NCBI GenBank assembly: GCA_947475545.1
Contig: CANJLL010000006.1
Location: 124,001-188,000 of the forward strand
Length of the DNA: 64,000 nucleotides
Origin: Chloroflexota bacterium
GTDB taxonomy: Bacteria; Chloroflexota; Limnocylindria; Limnocylindrales; CSP1-4
Reading direction: 5' to 3'
Numbering within the stretch: the first letter of the stretch is position 1; every line of letters begins with the position of its first letter. The notes beneath the pieces were generated by a model, which worked only from the letters and a program-made list of their open reading frames with translations, ran no database searches and had not been told where the DNA came from. This document shows, piece by piece, positions 49,625 to 58,743 of this stretch. A program made the position numbers and the translations under genes.

Positions 49625-49630
49625 AGGGTA
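49625..49630 (-). promoter_or_regulatory. Leaderless -10 of mscS
   Basis: TACCCT on the minus strand, 6 nt before the ATG. Confidence 0.6.
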
Positions 49631-49697
49631 GCGCGCCGCGCGGCCGGCGTCTCCCCGGTCCGCACCATGGCGGCGCCGGGTGACTGCCGCATGGGCG

Positions 49698-51374
49698 TCA
49701 GTCCGGTCTTGGTCCGACCCAGCTGGGCAGCTCGCGGGCGAGCGTCGCGAGCGGGATGGATCCGTGGCCGATCAGCGCATCGTGGAAGGCGGGCAGATCA
49801 AACCGGTCCCCGTCGCGCGCCGACACCTGCGCCCGGAGGCGCTCGATCTCCCGCTGGCCAACCTTGTAGGCGAGGGCCTGGCCAGGCATGCAGATGTAGC
49901 GATCCGTCTCGATGGACGCATCGGTGGCCGACAGCCCGGCCCGGCGGAGCACCTCGACCGACTGGTCGCGTGTCCAGCCCATGGCGTGGAGGCCCGTGTC
50001 CACCACGAGCCGGGCGGCGCGCCACGCCTGGTGGTCCAGCATCCCGAAGCGCTCGGCGTCGGTCCGGTAGAGGCCCATCTCGTCGGCCAGCCGCTCGGCA
50101 TACAGCCCCCAGCCCTCGACGTACGAGACGCCGATCAGGCGTGGGCCCAGCCGCCGGAAGACGTTGAGCGCCGTGTTCTCCACCTCCAGCGCGATCTGGA
50201 AGTGGTGGCCCGGCACCGCCTCATGCGCGGTCACCGACGCGAGCTTGTGGAACGTGCGCGAGGGCAGGTCATAGGTGTTGACGTAGTACAGGCCGCCCCG
50301 CGAGCCATCCGCCGCGGGCCCGAAGTAGTAGGCGAACGGCGCGTCCTTCTCCTTGTACGGCTCCACCGGCCGGACCTCGCAGCCAGCGACGGGGAGCCGG
50401 CCGAAGTAGCGCGGCGCGACGGCGAGGGCGGCCGCGATCTGCGCCTGCGCGAGCGCGACCAGCTGGTCCGGGGAGGCGGGGATGTTGGACACGTCCGCTT
50501 CCAGGAACGCCCGGTACTCGCGGTGGCCCTGGAAGCCGGCGCGCGCGGCGATGGCTGCCCACTCCGTCTCGATCGCGGCGAGGTCGTCCAGCCCGAACTG
50601 GTGCAGGTCCGCCGGGGCCAGGTCCAGCGTGGTGTTGTGGCGGATTCGCATCCGGTACAGGTCCAGGCCGCCGGGCGCGGAGGCCAACCCGGGATCTGTC
50701 CGGGTGGCGGCCAGGTACTCGCCGCGGATCGCGTCGAGGAAGGCGCGGTTGGCCGGGTAGACGGCGTCCCGGACGGCATCCCGGACGCGCTCGCGGTCGG
50801 CGTCGGAGGCGATGCGGGCCAGCGTTGCGATGGTCGCCTGCTCGATCGGCGTGGCCAGGATGCCCTCCAGCTGGGCCACGACGCGGTCCGCGACGACGCG
50901 TGATGCGGTGAGGCCGCTGGCCAGGCCCTCGCGGAGCAGCGCACAGCAGGCGTCGATGTAGGCGGGGTAGGCGCGCAGCCGGGCCAGGAGCCGCTCGAGG
51001 CGCTCCGGGGTGTCAGCCGGCTGGAAGGTGGCGACCTGCGGGAGCATCGTCTGTGGCCCGTTCATGGGGTCCACGACCTGAAGGAGGTCAAACCGGCTCT
51101 CGTCCAGCTCGACGACGCGCTGGCCCAGCAGGACGAGCATGTCGCGGGTGATCCGGTCGTCGACGGACATGGTCGTGCCATCAACGGCCTCGGCCGCGAC
51201 GCGGGTGGCCTCGGCCAACCGACGCATGGCCGCCCGTCCGGCTGGTCCCGGATCCGGCAGGCGATCGTTGTACCGCTCATCGCCGTTCATGGTGGCCGTC
51301 AGCGGGCTGAGCTCGAGGAAGCCCTCCCAGAATCGCGTGGCGACCTCGTCGATCGCGGAACGGGTCTGGGTCAC
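49698..51374 (-). CDS. DUF885 family putative metallo-carboxypeptidase
   Basis: The 558-residue protein matches DUF885. The metal-binding segment HEAVPGHH is at 384-391 and the later SYVEGWGLYAERLADEMG supplies the expected acidic ligand. No signal peptide is visible, so it is cytoplasmic here. Related proteins are suspected peptidases; substrate unknown. GTG at 51374 has only a weak GGTGGA upstream. It lies 58 nt after the methylase/nuclease-like gene on the same strand and may be co-transcribed. Confidence 0.9.
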   Translation of the reverse strand: MTQTRSAIDEVATRFWEGFLELSPLTATMNGDERYNDRLPDPGPAGRAAMRRLAEATRVAAEAVDGTTMSVDDRITRDMLVLLGQRVVELDESRFDLLQVVDPMNGPQTMLPQVATFQPADTPERLERLLARLRAYPAYIDACCALLREGLASGLTASRVVADRVVAQLEGILATPIEQATIATLARIASDADRERVRDAVRDAVYPANRAFLDAIRGEYLAATRTDPGLASAPGGLDLYRMRIRHNTTLDLAPADLHQFGLDDLAAIETEWAAIAARAGFQGHREYRAFLEADVSNIPASPDQLVALAQAQIAAALAVAPRYFGRLPVAGCEVRPVEPYKEKDAPFAYYFGPAADGSRGGLYYVNTYDLPSRTFHKLASVTAHEAVPGHHFQIALEVENTALNVFRRLGPRLIGVSYVEGWGLYAERLADEMGLYRTDAERFGMLDHQAWRAARLVVDTGLHAMGWTRDQSVEVLRRAGLSATDASIETDRYICMPGQALAYKVGQREIERLRAQVSARDGDRFDLPAFHDALIGHGSIPLATLARELPSWVGPRPD

Positions 51375-51432
51375 TGGTCCACCGGCGATGCGGGTTCTGT
51401 CACGGGGCCCACCCGCCTGGCTGTCGCCCCCA

Positions 51433-54273
51433 TCACTGGCCGGGCGGGTCGAACAGGCCGAGCTGTTCGCCGGTTCGTTCGATCCGCGGGTCCAGGCCGA
51501 TGAACGGCTCCATGCCCGTCAGCTCGAGCGGGTCGGTCTCCAGCCAGGCTCGCAGGTGGTGCCACTTGATGATGTGCCAGTTCCCTTCGTCCAGGGCGGC
51601 CCGAAGGACCGGCGAGTGCTCCAGCTTGAAGCGGACCAGCTCGGTCCGCTCGGGCGCGATCACCAGGAAGCGGACCAGGTCGTCCGCCGGCGGGATCCGG
51701 GCGTGGCGGCGGAGCAGCGGCTCGCCCAGCATCGCCGTCCATTCCACTTCGAACATGAAGGCGCCGCGGTGGCGGACATACCAGATGCAGTCGACCGCCT
51801 CCAGGTCCTCGAGCGGTGCCTTGCTGATGTTGAGGAGGTAGGCACGGCGCTCCCGCTCGTCGAGCCACTCCCCGAGGGACCGGCTGCCCAGCCGGTGCGC
51901 CTGCTCGCGACGGCCCAGCCAGACCTCCATCCCCATCCGGTGTCCGCCGTTGGCCAGGAGCGCCAGCAGCTCGCTATGCTCATGGGTGCGGCCACGCAGG
52001 TCGTCGGTGGTGGTCAGGTGGTCGGCGTTGCTGTTGACGCTCCGGTAGCTCCCCAGGCAGGCGCGGATCTGGGCCTCGTCGGGAAGGTCCTGGCCGGCGA
52101 AGAGCCCGGCGATCCGGTCGAGGAACGCGGCCTCCGTCAGGGGTCCGGCGGTCGACAGGAGGCTGTAGACGGCCCACTCAACGCGGTCGGAGAGCGGGCT
52201 GGCGGCCGTCTCCCGGTCCTCCCGCGATGCGAGCCACCAGCGACCTGGCTCGACTTCCACGAGGCGCCGCTGGGAAGAGCGGGTCAGCTCGTCGCGGACC
52301 AGCGCGACCAGCCGGTCCACCTGGTCGGGCACGGCCGTGGGAGCCGCGCGTCGAAGCCGGGCGGCGGAGCCGGTGCTGATTGGGCTGGTGGAGGAGGAGC
52401 CGGCCATGCCGGCGCCGCCCGGTGCTCCGGGACCCATACCCGCCGACAGGCCGGTCCTGGGCCCCGTTCCGCGCTCGATGCCGTCGCGCGGCTCACCTCG
52501 ACCCTGCCTGTTCGGCCCTTCCCACGAGGCCACGACCTCGGCGTCGTCGGGAACGCCACCGCCATCGCGGGCGATGAGGCGCCGGAGCTGGCCACCCCGG
52601 TCCAGGCCCACCAGGATCTCACCGAGCAGCCGCTCGGTGTGGGCCGGCTCGCCACGCGCCTTGAGCACGTCGACAGCAGTCTCCGTGACCAGGCGGCCCG
52701 CCTCCAGCGCGGAATACGGGCGGGCGTCGTAGCGTTCGGGTGCGGAGAAGAGACCAGGGCCGGGCACCATGTCGGGGTCGCCGGCGCCGCCGGGGAGTGG
52801 GGCCAGGGCCTGGCCCGACCGGCTTCGCGCTGGGGAGACGGAGGCACCGGGCGGGCTGAGCTCCACCACGCCGCCCGCGTCCTGATCGGTCTCCGACAGG
52901 CGCGCCGAGACCAGCCGATAGCCGGCGCTCACGCCACCCAGGACCGCGGCGGCGAGCGCCTCGGAGCCGCCCGAGTCCAGCAGGAGGACCACCCGGGCAT
53001 CCCGCGCCAGGTCGGGTTCGATGGCCGCCAGTGATCGGCGCAGCGATGTGGCCTGCCAGGACCACGGCGCCTTCACGGCCGGCCCGATCATGGGCTCCAG
53101 CGGCAGCAGCGAGGCGGCCTCCCGGCCGAGCGCCCACGCGGTGGCATGGTAGGTGGCAACCAGGCGATCCTGGCTGAGGCGCATGGGCGGCTGGCCCAGC
53201 ACCAGGCGGATCCGTGCCTGCGACGACCGGCTGGCCTCGCCGGCCTCTCGCCGCAGCGTCTCGAGCACGCTGGGCGTGGCCACGCGGACTACGACGGTGG
53301 CTGCACCCTCGCCCAGGCTCCGCAGGTCAGCGCCGAAGCGGGCCTGGATCAGGCCGCGCTGACCAGCCTCCAGGCGCTGGATGAAGGCCCGGACCTGCTT
53401 GACGCCATCCTCGAAGGCCAGCCAGGGGTTGCGCTCCCGCCAGCCCTCACCGGTCGGTTGGCGGAGCCGGCCGGCCCCGATCCGGAGGCTGGCGATCCGC
53501 CCCGGCTGCGCGCCGAGGCGGCTGGCGGCCGGGACGGCAAGCATGAAGGCCAATCGGAGGGCCGCCTCGACGGGAGCGGCACGGAGGTCCCCCTCCACCC
53601 GGTCCAGGATCGCGGACAGGCCCACCAGCTGGCGGTCCGTGTGCAGGGCCAGGAGCTGGTCAACGAGGGGGGCGCCACCCTCTGCAGCCGGGAAGCGTTC
53701 GCGGAGGCGGATTCGGACGGCGGCCCCACCGACCTCCGCCCCGGTCCGCGCGAGGTCCTCGGCATCCAGGTCGGCTGTCCGCTGCTCCCCACCCCGGCGC
53801 AGGTCCCGGCAGATGTGGCAGCGGAAGGTGCGCCGGGCGGGCGCGGAGCCGGAGCCGTCCTCGGCATCGGCCCAGACCACCTCATCGAGGACGAGCATCC
53901 GCCCACAGGCTGGGCAGCGGGACGCAAACAGATCCCCGATCGCCATCTTGAGGCTGGAGTCGCGCAGCGGCGAGGCGGACAGGGCCCCGAACGCGGCGTC
54001 GAGGTGGCGCAGGTCCGGCGGGCGGAGGACGACCTCGGCCAGGAGCCGAGTCATGGGTGACGTCTCGATGGTGACCGCGCGGCGCTGGCGGTCCACGGCC
54101 GCGCGGGCGATCCAGCCGCCGCGGCCGTGCAGGTCCGCCACCACGTCACCGGGCGCGGTGTGCGCCTCGATCCGCGCCGCCACCAGGTCGGGCGACGGCG
54201 GCGGCGCGAGCCGATCGTAGATCGGCAGCGTGAACCCGGGCTCCGCCCGGGAGGTCAGCGTGCGGCCTGCCAT
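51433..54273 (-). CDS. Degenerate DNA-methylase-like / PD-(D/E)XK-like fusion
   Basis: The 946-residue protein opens like an adenine/cytosine-N DNA methylase: PIYDRLAPPPSPDLVAARIEAHT, then a SAM-loop-like VVADLHGRGGWIARAAVDRQRRAVTIETSP (about 44-73). Next comes a zinc knuckle C120xxC123...C152xxC155 and helical segments. Where the catalytic (D/N)PPY should stand, the sequence reads GQPPM (360-364), followed by a WSWQATSLRRSLAAI segment that normally follows it. After a Gly/Pro-rich linker (about 600-640), the C-terminal about 120 residues contain D828 and FEVE (E842, E844) followed by PLLRRH, as in PD-(D/E)XK domains of the FEVE-xT type. Both methylase motifs are altered, so methylation is doubtful. 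GACAAT lies 6 nt before the ATG. Confidence 0.7.
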   Translation of the reverse strand: MAGRTLTSRAEPGFTLPIYDRLAPPPSPDLVAARIEAHTAPGDVVADLHGRGGWIARAAVDRQRRAVTIETSPMTRLLAEVVLRPPDLRHLDAAFGALSASPLRDSSLKMAIGDLFASRCPACGRMLVLDEVVWADAEDGSGSAPARRTFRCHICRDLRRGGEQRTADLDAEDLARTGAEVGGAAVRIRLRERFPAAEGGAPLVDQLLALHTDRQLVGLSAILDRVEGDLRAAPVEAALRLAFMLAVPAASRLGAQPGRIASLRIGAGRLRQPTGEGWRERNPWLAFEDGVKQVRAFIQRLEAGQRGLIQARFGADLRSLGEGAATVVVRVATPSVLETLRREAGEASRSSQARIRLVLGQPPMRLSQDRLVATYHATAWALGREAASLLPLEPMIGPAVKAPWSWQATSLRRSLAAIEPDLARDARVVLLLDSGGSEALAAAVLGGVSAGYRLVSARLSETDQDAGGVVELSPPGASVSPARSRSGQALAPLPGGAGDPDMVPGPGLFSAPERYDARPYSALEAGRLVTETAVDVLKARGEPAHTERLLGEILVGLDRGGQLRRLIARDGGGVPDDAEVVASWEGPNRQGRGEPRDGIERGTGPRTGLSAGMGPGAPGGAGMAGSSSTSPISTGSAARLRRAAPTAVPDQVDRLVALVRDELTRSSQRRLVEVEPGRWWLASREDRETAASPLSDRVEWAVYSLLSTAGPLTEAAFLDRIAGLFAGQDLPDEAQIRACLGSYRSVNSNADHLTTTDDLRGRTHEHSELLALLANGGHRMGMEVWLGRREQAHRLGSRSLGEWLDERERRAYLLNISKAPLEDLEAVDCIWYVRHRGAFMFEVEWTAMLGEPLLRRHARIPPADDLVRFLVIAPERTELVRFKLEHSPVLRAALDEGNWHIIKWHHLRAWLETDPLELTGMEPFIGLDPRIERTGEQLGLFDPPGQ

Positions 54274-54279
54274 CGTGGG

Positions 54280-54285
54280 ATTGTC
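54280..54285 (-). promoter_or_regulatory. Possible leaderless -10 of the methylase/nuclease-like gene
   Basis: GACAAT on the minus strand, 6 nt before the ATG; a weaker match than the others. Confidence 0.4.
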
Positions 54286-54384
54286 GCAGACGGAGCCCGC
54301 GTTCCGCGAGACCCGTGCCCGGGCTGGGCCGCGATCCGGCGGGGCGCGGACCCGCGAGCCGTCTGCCGATGTGCGCGGCGGGGC

Positions 54385-55245
54385 CTAGCCCTCGTCCAGC
54401 TCGTCGGGCTCGTCTTCGAACGCCTCGTCGGTGGTCACGTCGGCCGGGATGACGCGATCGAAGTTGTCGATCTCCTCGTCCTCGTCATCCTCCTCCAGCT
54501 CGTCCTCCAGCTCCATCTCCTCGCGGACGAGTGTGCCCTTGGTGTAGGGCCGGAGGTCCGTGGACTTGCCGGCGCTGGGGAAGCTGACCTTGCCGTAGTT
54601 GCGGGGATCCTGGAAGACCTCCCGGATGATGATCCGGACGTCCTTGTCGCCCAGCGCCGTAACGCCGGCAGCGTACTTGTTGCCGTCGGCGAGGAGCTTC
54701 AGGAGGCGGGCCGCGACGCGCGGCTCCACCACGCCGATCCGGACGCCGTTGCTGATCGCGATCAGGCGGTTGCCCTCGGGCGTCAGCTCCACGGCATCAC
54801 CGGGGTTGACCTGCGCCAGCTGTCGCGGCCCGGCGAGGTCCGTCAGGTAGGCGAAGCCGGTCTTGCCGGTCTCCTCGACGAAGATGGAGACGGGCGCCTT
54901 GCTGCCGACCATTGCCGGGGCGGTCTTCAGGTCCGCCTTGGAGTCCTGGATCAGGATCCTGAGCCGCCCGATGTTGCGCTCGGCGATCCGATTGGTCGGA
55001 TCGAGCGCCAGGGCCGTCTGGTAGTGCTCACGCGCGGCACCCAGCTCGCCCAGCTCCCAGAGCGACTTGGCGAGGCGGTTCTGTGCCTCCGCGTCCGAGC
55101 CCAGCTCCAGGATCCGCCGATTGGTCTCCGCCGACGCAGTCCACTGTGCCGCCGACGCCTGGGCGATCGCCTGCTCGATCAGCTGGCGCTTGATGCGCGT
55201 CTGGTGCACGGCGCTGATGGGGGCGTCGATATCAGGGAAGGTCAC
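54385..55245 (-). CDS. TPR protein with HIRAN-like middle and acidic tail
   Basis: The 286-residue protein begins with TPR-like helices (about 15-95; NRLAKSLWELGELGAAREHYQTALALDP). A beta-rich middle (about 110-225) has VNPGDAVELTPEGNRLIAISNGVRIGVVEPRVAARLLKLL, resembling HIRAN or similar DNA-associated domains. The last 55 residues are strongly acidic (Glu/Asp runs). GTG at 55245 follows AAAGGA with 7-nt spacing, which settles the start. It is upstream of the methylase/nuclease-like gene on the same strand but that gene has its own -10. HIRAN assignment is tentative. Confidence 0.65.
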   Translation of the reverse strand: MTFPDIDAPISAVHQTRIKRQLIEQAIAQASAAQWTASAETNRRILELGSDAEAQNRLAKSLWELGELGAAREHYQTALALDPTNRIAERNIGRLRILIQDSKADLKTAPAMVGSKAPVSIFVEETGKTGFAYLTDLAGPRQLAQVNPGDAVELTPEGNRLIAISNGVRIGVVEPRVAARLLKLLADGNKYAAGVTALGDKDVRIIIREVFQDPRNYGKVSFPSAGKSTDLRPYTKGTLVREEMELEDELEEDDEDEEIDNFDRVIPADVTTDEAFEDEPDELDEG

Positions 55246-55502
55246 GCGGTCGTCCTTTCGGGCGCGATGCCCGGGCTGGTAGGTCGTCGATGTGCCCATC
55301 CGGGCTCGAGGGCGCTGGAGGGCGTACGAGAGGGCAAGTGTTTCTAGCACTCCGCGGCCGTCCCGTCAAACGCCCACGGAACGGAGGCCGCTGGTGTCGC
55401 TCCCTGGGTCGCTCGCCGGGCCGCCAACGCCGGGTGTGCTGCCCGCTCTCAACGGTGCGGGCGAGGCGGACGAGCCGCCAGGTTCGGGCGGGTGCGCGGT
55501 CG

Positions 55503-56327
55503 TCAGGACGCTGCCGCGCTGAAGCTCCAGGCGATGACCACCAGGGCCGCCACGACCAGGAGGATCGCCTCCCAGATCCGCCGAACGTCGCGCCGGTCCG
55601 ATCGGACGGCGGCGTGGATCGAGTCCCACAGGTAGAACACGATCACCAGGAGTGCGGGTCCCAGCAGGCGCGGCAGGGCCATGGCCCGGAGGCCGGCCGC
55701 TGCGATGGCGACGGCGACGCCGGCCGTCAGTGCCGACCATGCCACCTCTCGCAGGTTGGTTCCCCGCAGGGCGGCGGCACGATAGGCCAGCAGCGCCGCG
55801 ATCACCGCGTCCGCGCCGGCCAGCAGCGCCAGGTTGCGAAGTCGGATCCCGGAGCTGGCGAAGAGCGCGCCGGTGGGATCGGGCAACCCTCCGGGCACGG
55901 TGGCCGCGACCCCGAGGAACCCCACAAACGCCACGAACAGGATGCCGCCCATCACGGATTGGCGAGCCCACGACGCGCCGCTCATGGGCGATGCGAGGAT
56001 CTCCGCCTCGGTCCGAAGCGTCCGGCCCAGCAGGAGCCCGCCGGCGGCGAGTGCCGGGAGCAGCCACAGGCCAACGGGGATGAGGCGAATGGCGCCTGCC
56101 ACGGCCACGGCGGCGGCGGCGGGGACGAGCAGCGATTCGATGGGGACGCCCGCGGTCTCACCGGCCGGGTCAACGCGGGCCAGGAGCTGCAGTGCGGCCA
56201 CGGCGACGACGAACAGCACCAGCACGGCCACAAGCCAGATCAGCGGCGGCTCCACGAGCCGCGACAGCCCGACGAGGAGCACGGTGGTGATCAGCAGCTC
56301 GCGGGTGTCAAACGTGCGCTGGTCCAT
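55503..56327 (-). CDS. Polytopic membrane protein of unknown function
   Basis: The 274-residue protein has about eight hydrophobic segments and very few charged residues; a conserved-looking short cytoplasmic loop GRTLRTEAEILASPMSGASWARQ lies mid-protein and an RSDRRDVRRIWE loop precedes the last helix. I recognise no family. The start at 56327 is chosen because TACCAT lies 7 nt upstream; the longer frame is Gly/Ala-rich shadow. The stretch 55246-55502 before the TPR gene shows no gene. Confidence 0.65.
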   Translation of the reverse strand: MDQRTFDTRELLITTVLLVGLSRLVEPPLIWLVAVLVLFVVAVAALQLLARVDPAGETAGVPIESLLVPAAAAVAVAGAIRLIPVGLWLLPALAAGGLLLGRTLRTEAEILASPMSGASWARQSVMGGILFVAFVGFLGVAATVPGGLPDPTGALFASSGIRLRNLALLAGADAVIAALLAYRAAALRGTNLREVAWSALTAGVAVAIAAAGLRAMALPRLLGPALLVIVFYLWDSIHAAVRSDRRDVRRIWEAILLVVAALVVIAWSFSAAAS

Positions 56328-56334
56328 CGCCGGG

Positions 56335-56340
56335 ATGGTA
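56335..56340 (-). promoter_or_regulatory. Leaderless -10 of the membrane-protein gene
   Basis: TACCAT on the minus strand, 7 nt before the ATG. Confidence 0.55.
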
Positions 56341-56452
56341 CGCGACCGTGCGGCGGCCACGGGTCCGCCGGCGACGTCCATGGGTCCGCCGGCCGGGGAT
56401 CCATCGGCCGCGCCCGCGTCAGTCGCACCCGCCACGGGATCGCTCCCCGGCC

Positions 56453-58435
56453 TCACTCCACACCCCCCGGCTGCCGGTACGGCTCGACCCCGGCCGCGAT
56501 CAGTCGTGCCTCCTTGCCCGCCAGCCACGCCAGGAGCCGCTCCGGCTCCCACGTGTTGACGACGCGGTCCGGCTCCACCCAGGCCCGGCGCGCCTGGCTG
56601 ACGCCCCAGCGCACGTCGTCCAGCTCGCGGATCCGGTGGGCGTCGGAGTCGATCGCCACCAGGCAGCCCGCGGCCACGGCGCGCCGCGCGCGCTCGACCG
56701 CCAGGTCCAGCCGGTCGGGCGACCCGTTCATCTCCAGGATCGTCCCCGTCCGTGCGGCCTCGACGTAGATCGCGTCCCAGTCCAGGTCGAGGTCCGGGCG
56801 ACGGAGCACCTTGCGACCCGATGGGTGGGCGATCACGTCGACGTGGGGGCTCCGGATCGCCGTGAGGACGCGGGCCGTCAGCTGCTCCCGGGGCTGGCGC
56901 CGGCCGACGTGGAGCGAGGCCACCACCAGGTCGAACCGGGCGAGGAGGTCGTCGTCATAGTCGAGGCGGCCATCGGTCCGGATCTCCAGCTCGCAGCCGT
57001 GCAGGAGCCGGAACCCCGGCGGCGCGGCCCCATCGGGAAGCCGCCCTGTCCCCAGCCGCGCCGCCCTCTCCTCCGCCTCGAACCGGGCGTTCAGGGCGGC
57101 GATCACCCCGCGCTGCTCCTCCACGCGATCCGGCGCGAGGCCGTTGGCGACCTGGAGGGACCACGTGTGGTCCGTCAGCGCCTGGTAGCGACGACCACGG
57201 CGACGGGCCTCCTCGGCCATCACCTCGACGGGCTCCGTCCCGTCCGACCACCCCGAGTGGCTGTGCAGGTCCCCCTGCAGGTCGTCCAGCGACACCAGGC
57301 GCGGCAGCCGGCCCGCGAGCGCGGCCTCGATCTCGCCCTGGTCCTCGCGCAGTTCCGGCTCGATGAAGGGCAAGCCCAGGAACGCGTAGACCTCGACTTC
57401 GGTGGCCATGGTTCGGAGCTCGGCGGCGGGGCCCGTCAAGGCCTGGCCCGTCTCCGGGTCGATCCGGAGGAAGCCCTTCTCCGACAGGCTCCAGCCCATG
57501 TTGCGCGCACGCGCACGCAGCCGGACGTTGTGCTCCCTGGAGCCCGTGAAGTGGACCAGGTAGGTCCCGGCCTCGCCGGGCGGCATGATCATCAGGTCGA
57601 CGTTGGGACCGTCGTGCAGCGAGATCGCGGCCTTGTGGCTGCCCTGGGCGATGACCTCACGGATCCGCGGCACCGCGAGGAAGCGCTCCAGCAGGGCGGC
57701 GGGATCGCTTGTCTCGGCGAGGAAGTCCAGGTCGGCGATGGTCTCCCGCCGGCGGCGGAACGAGCCGGCCGGGACGATGCGACGGACGCCCGGGGCTTGA
57801 CGAAGGATCGCCTCGATGAACGCGATGCGCTCCTCGGCCTCGTTGAGGCGGAGGCGCTGGACCTGCCGGGCCAGGCTCTCGATGCCGGACAGGATCAGCT
57901 GCTCGGTCCTGGCCGAGATGCCGCGCAGGCCGCGCAGCCGCCCCGTCTCGGCCGCGACCCTGAGCTCCTCCAGCGTGGCGATGCCCAGGTCGCGGTAGAT
58001 CTGGCTGACGGTCCTGGGGCCCAGTCCGGGGATCCGGAGCAGGTCCACCAGGGTGAGCGGGAGCTCCGAGCTCAGCTTGTCGAGGAACCCGAGCCGACCG
58101 GTCCGAACGCGCTCCTCGATCTTGTCGGAGATGGCCTGGCCCACGCCGGCGAGGCGGGGCGGCTTCCCTTCGAGGTAGGCGCTGGCGAGGTCCACGGGGC
58201 AGGCGGCGATGACGTCGGCGGCGCGGCGATAGGCCACGACCTTGAAGACCAGCTCGCCCTTGATCTCCAACAGGTCGCCGATTTCCCCGAAGAGCCGGCC
58301 CAGCTCGGCGTTGGTGGGCAGGTCGGCGGGGATTCCGGGGGCAGCCGAAGCCGGGCCCAGCGAAGCCGTCGCGGCGGCCGACTCCGGGCCGGCCGGGTCG
58401 GCCCGTTCGTCCTCGAGGTCGTCGTCGTCCAGCAC
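56453..58435 (-). CDS. polX: DNA polymerase X family protein with PHP domain
   Basis: The 660-residue protein combines a family X polymerase (about 40-355) and a C-terminal PHP phosphoesterase (388-650). The helix-hairpin-helix LLRIPGLGPRTVSQIY, the nucleotide site GSFRRRRE (224-231) with D235 and D237, and D280 in NVDLMIM are present. PHP motifs are DLHSHSGWSDG, LTDHT, HGCELEI, AHPSGR and DSDAH. PolX fills gaps and trims 3' ends in base-excision repair. The GTG start at 58435 is chosen because TACCAT lies 6 nt upstream and the upstream frame is uninformative. Confidence 0.95.
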   Translation of the reverse strand: MLDDDDLEDERADPAGPESAAATASLGPASAAPGIPADLPTNAELGRLFGEIGDLLEIKGELVFKVVAYRRAADVIAACPVDLASAYLEGKPPRLAGVGQAISDKIEERVRTGRLGFLDKLSSELPLTLVDLLRIPGLGPRTVSQIYRDLGIATLEELRVAAETGRLRGLRGISARTEQLILSGIESLARQVQRLRLNEAEERIAFIEAILRQAPGVRRIVPAGSFRRRRETIADLDFLAETSDPAALLERFLAVPRIREVIAQGSHKAAISLHDGPNVDLMIMPPGEAGTYLVHFTGSREHNVRLRARARNMGWSLSEKGFLRIDPETGQALTGPAAELRTMATEVEVYAFLGLPFIEPELREDQGEIEAALAGRLPRLVSLDDLQGDLHSHSGWSDGTEPVEVMAEEARRRGRRYQALTDHTWSLQVANGLAPDRVEEQRGVIAALNARFEAEERAARLGTGRLPDGAAPPGFRLLHGCELEIRTDGRLDYDDDLLARFDLVVASLHVGRRQPREQLTARVLTAIRSPHVDVIAHPSGRKVLRRPDLDLDWDAIYVEAARTGTILEMNGSPDRLDLAVERARRAVAAGCLVAIDSDAHRIRELDDVRWGVSQARRAWVEPDRVVNTWEPERLLAWLAGKEARLIAAGVEPYRQPGGVE

Positions 58436-58441
58436 GCCGCG

Positions 58442-58447
58442 ATGGTA
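58442..58447 (-). promoter_or_regulatory. Leaderless -10 of polX
   Basis: TACCAT on the minus strand, 6 nt before the GTG. Confidence 0.6.
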
Positions 58448-58498
58448 GCGCCAGCTCCTTGCGGCGCCATCGCGGTCGAGCGGCCGCGTCGAAACGCG

Positions 58499-58528
58499 TT
58501 GACCCGGGCTCGCGCCCGCGGCTACACT
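58499..58528 (+). promoter_or_regulatory. Promoter of the MgtE-sensor/Nramp operon
   Basis: TTGACC (58499-58504), an 18-bp spacer and TACACT (58523-58528). Transcription would start near 58535. Confidence 0.65.
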
Positions 58529-58743
58529 CCGGGTGAGTCCCGACCGCCTCTTGACCCGCGCCGGGACCAGTCTCAACCAGCCTCGGAGGAATCCTCCCCC
58601 AGTGGATGCCGGACCCAGTACCGTCGGCGCCGTGGCGCCGTCAGACCCGGTCCGTCCCGCCCTCCCGCCGGTGAGCCGCGGCCCTCGCTGAGGGTTGCCT
58701 CCCCACCCGCGCGGCGCGACGGACCGCAGCCGCGAGGTGGCAG
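58529..58743 (+). ncRNA. Candidate structured leader RNA before a metal-transport operon
   Basis: The leader is about 210 nt, much longer than usual in this window. Stems that can form include GTCCCG with CGGGAC in the first 40 nt, GGAGG-AAT-CCTCC, GGCGCC-GT-GGCGCC and CCCTC-GCT-GAGGG. A GGGTGAG-TCCC segment near the start recalls the M-box, but the rest of that motif is not recognisable, nor is the GGGGAGTA of the yybP-ykoY manganese switch. A metal-sensing RNA is inferred from position only. Confidence 0.35.

Noticed and set aside
58529..58743. M-box or yybP-ykoY riboswitch
   Set aside because: Only a GGGTGAG-TCCC fragment resembles the M-box; the remaining conserved core, and the GGGGAGTA of yybP-ykoY, are missing. 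Kept only as an unclassified leader.
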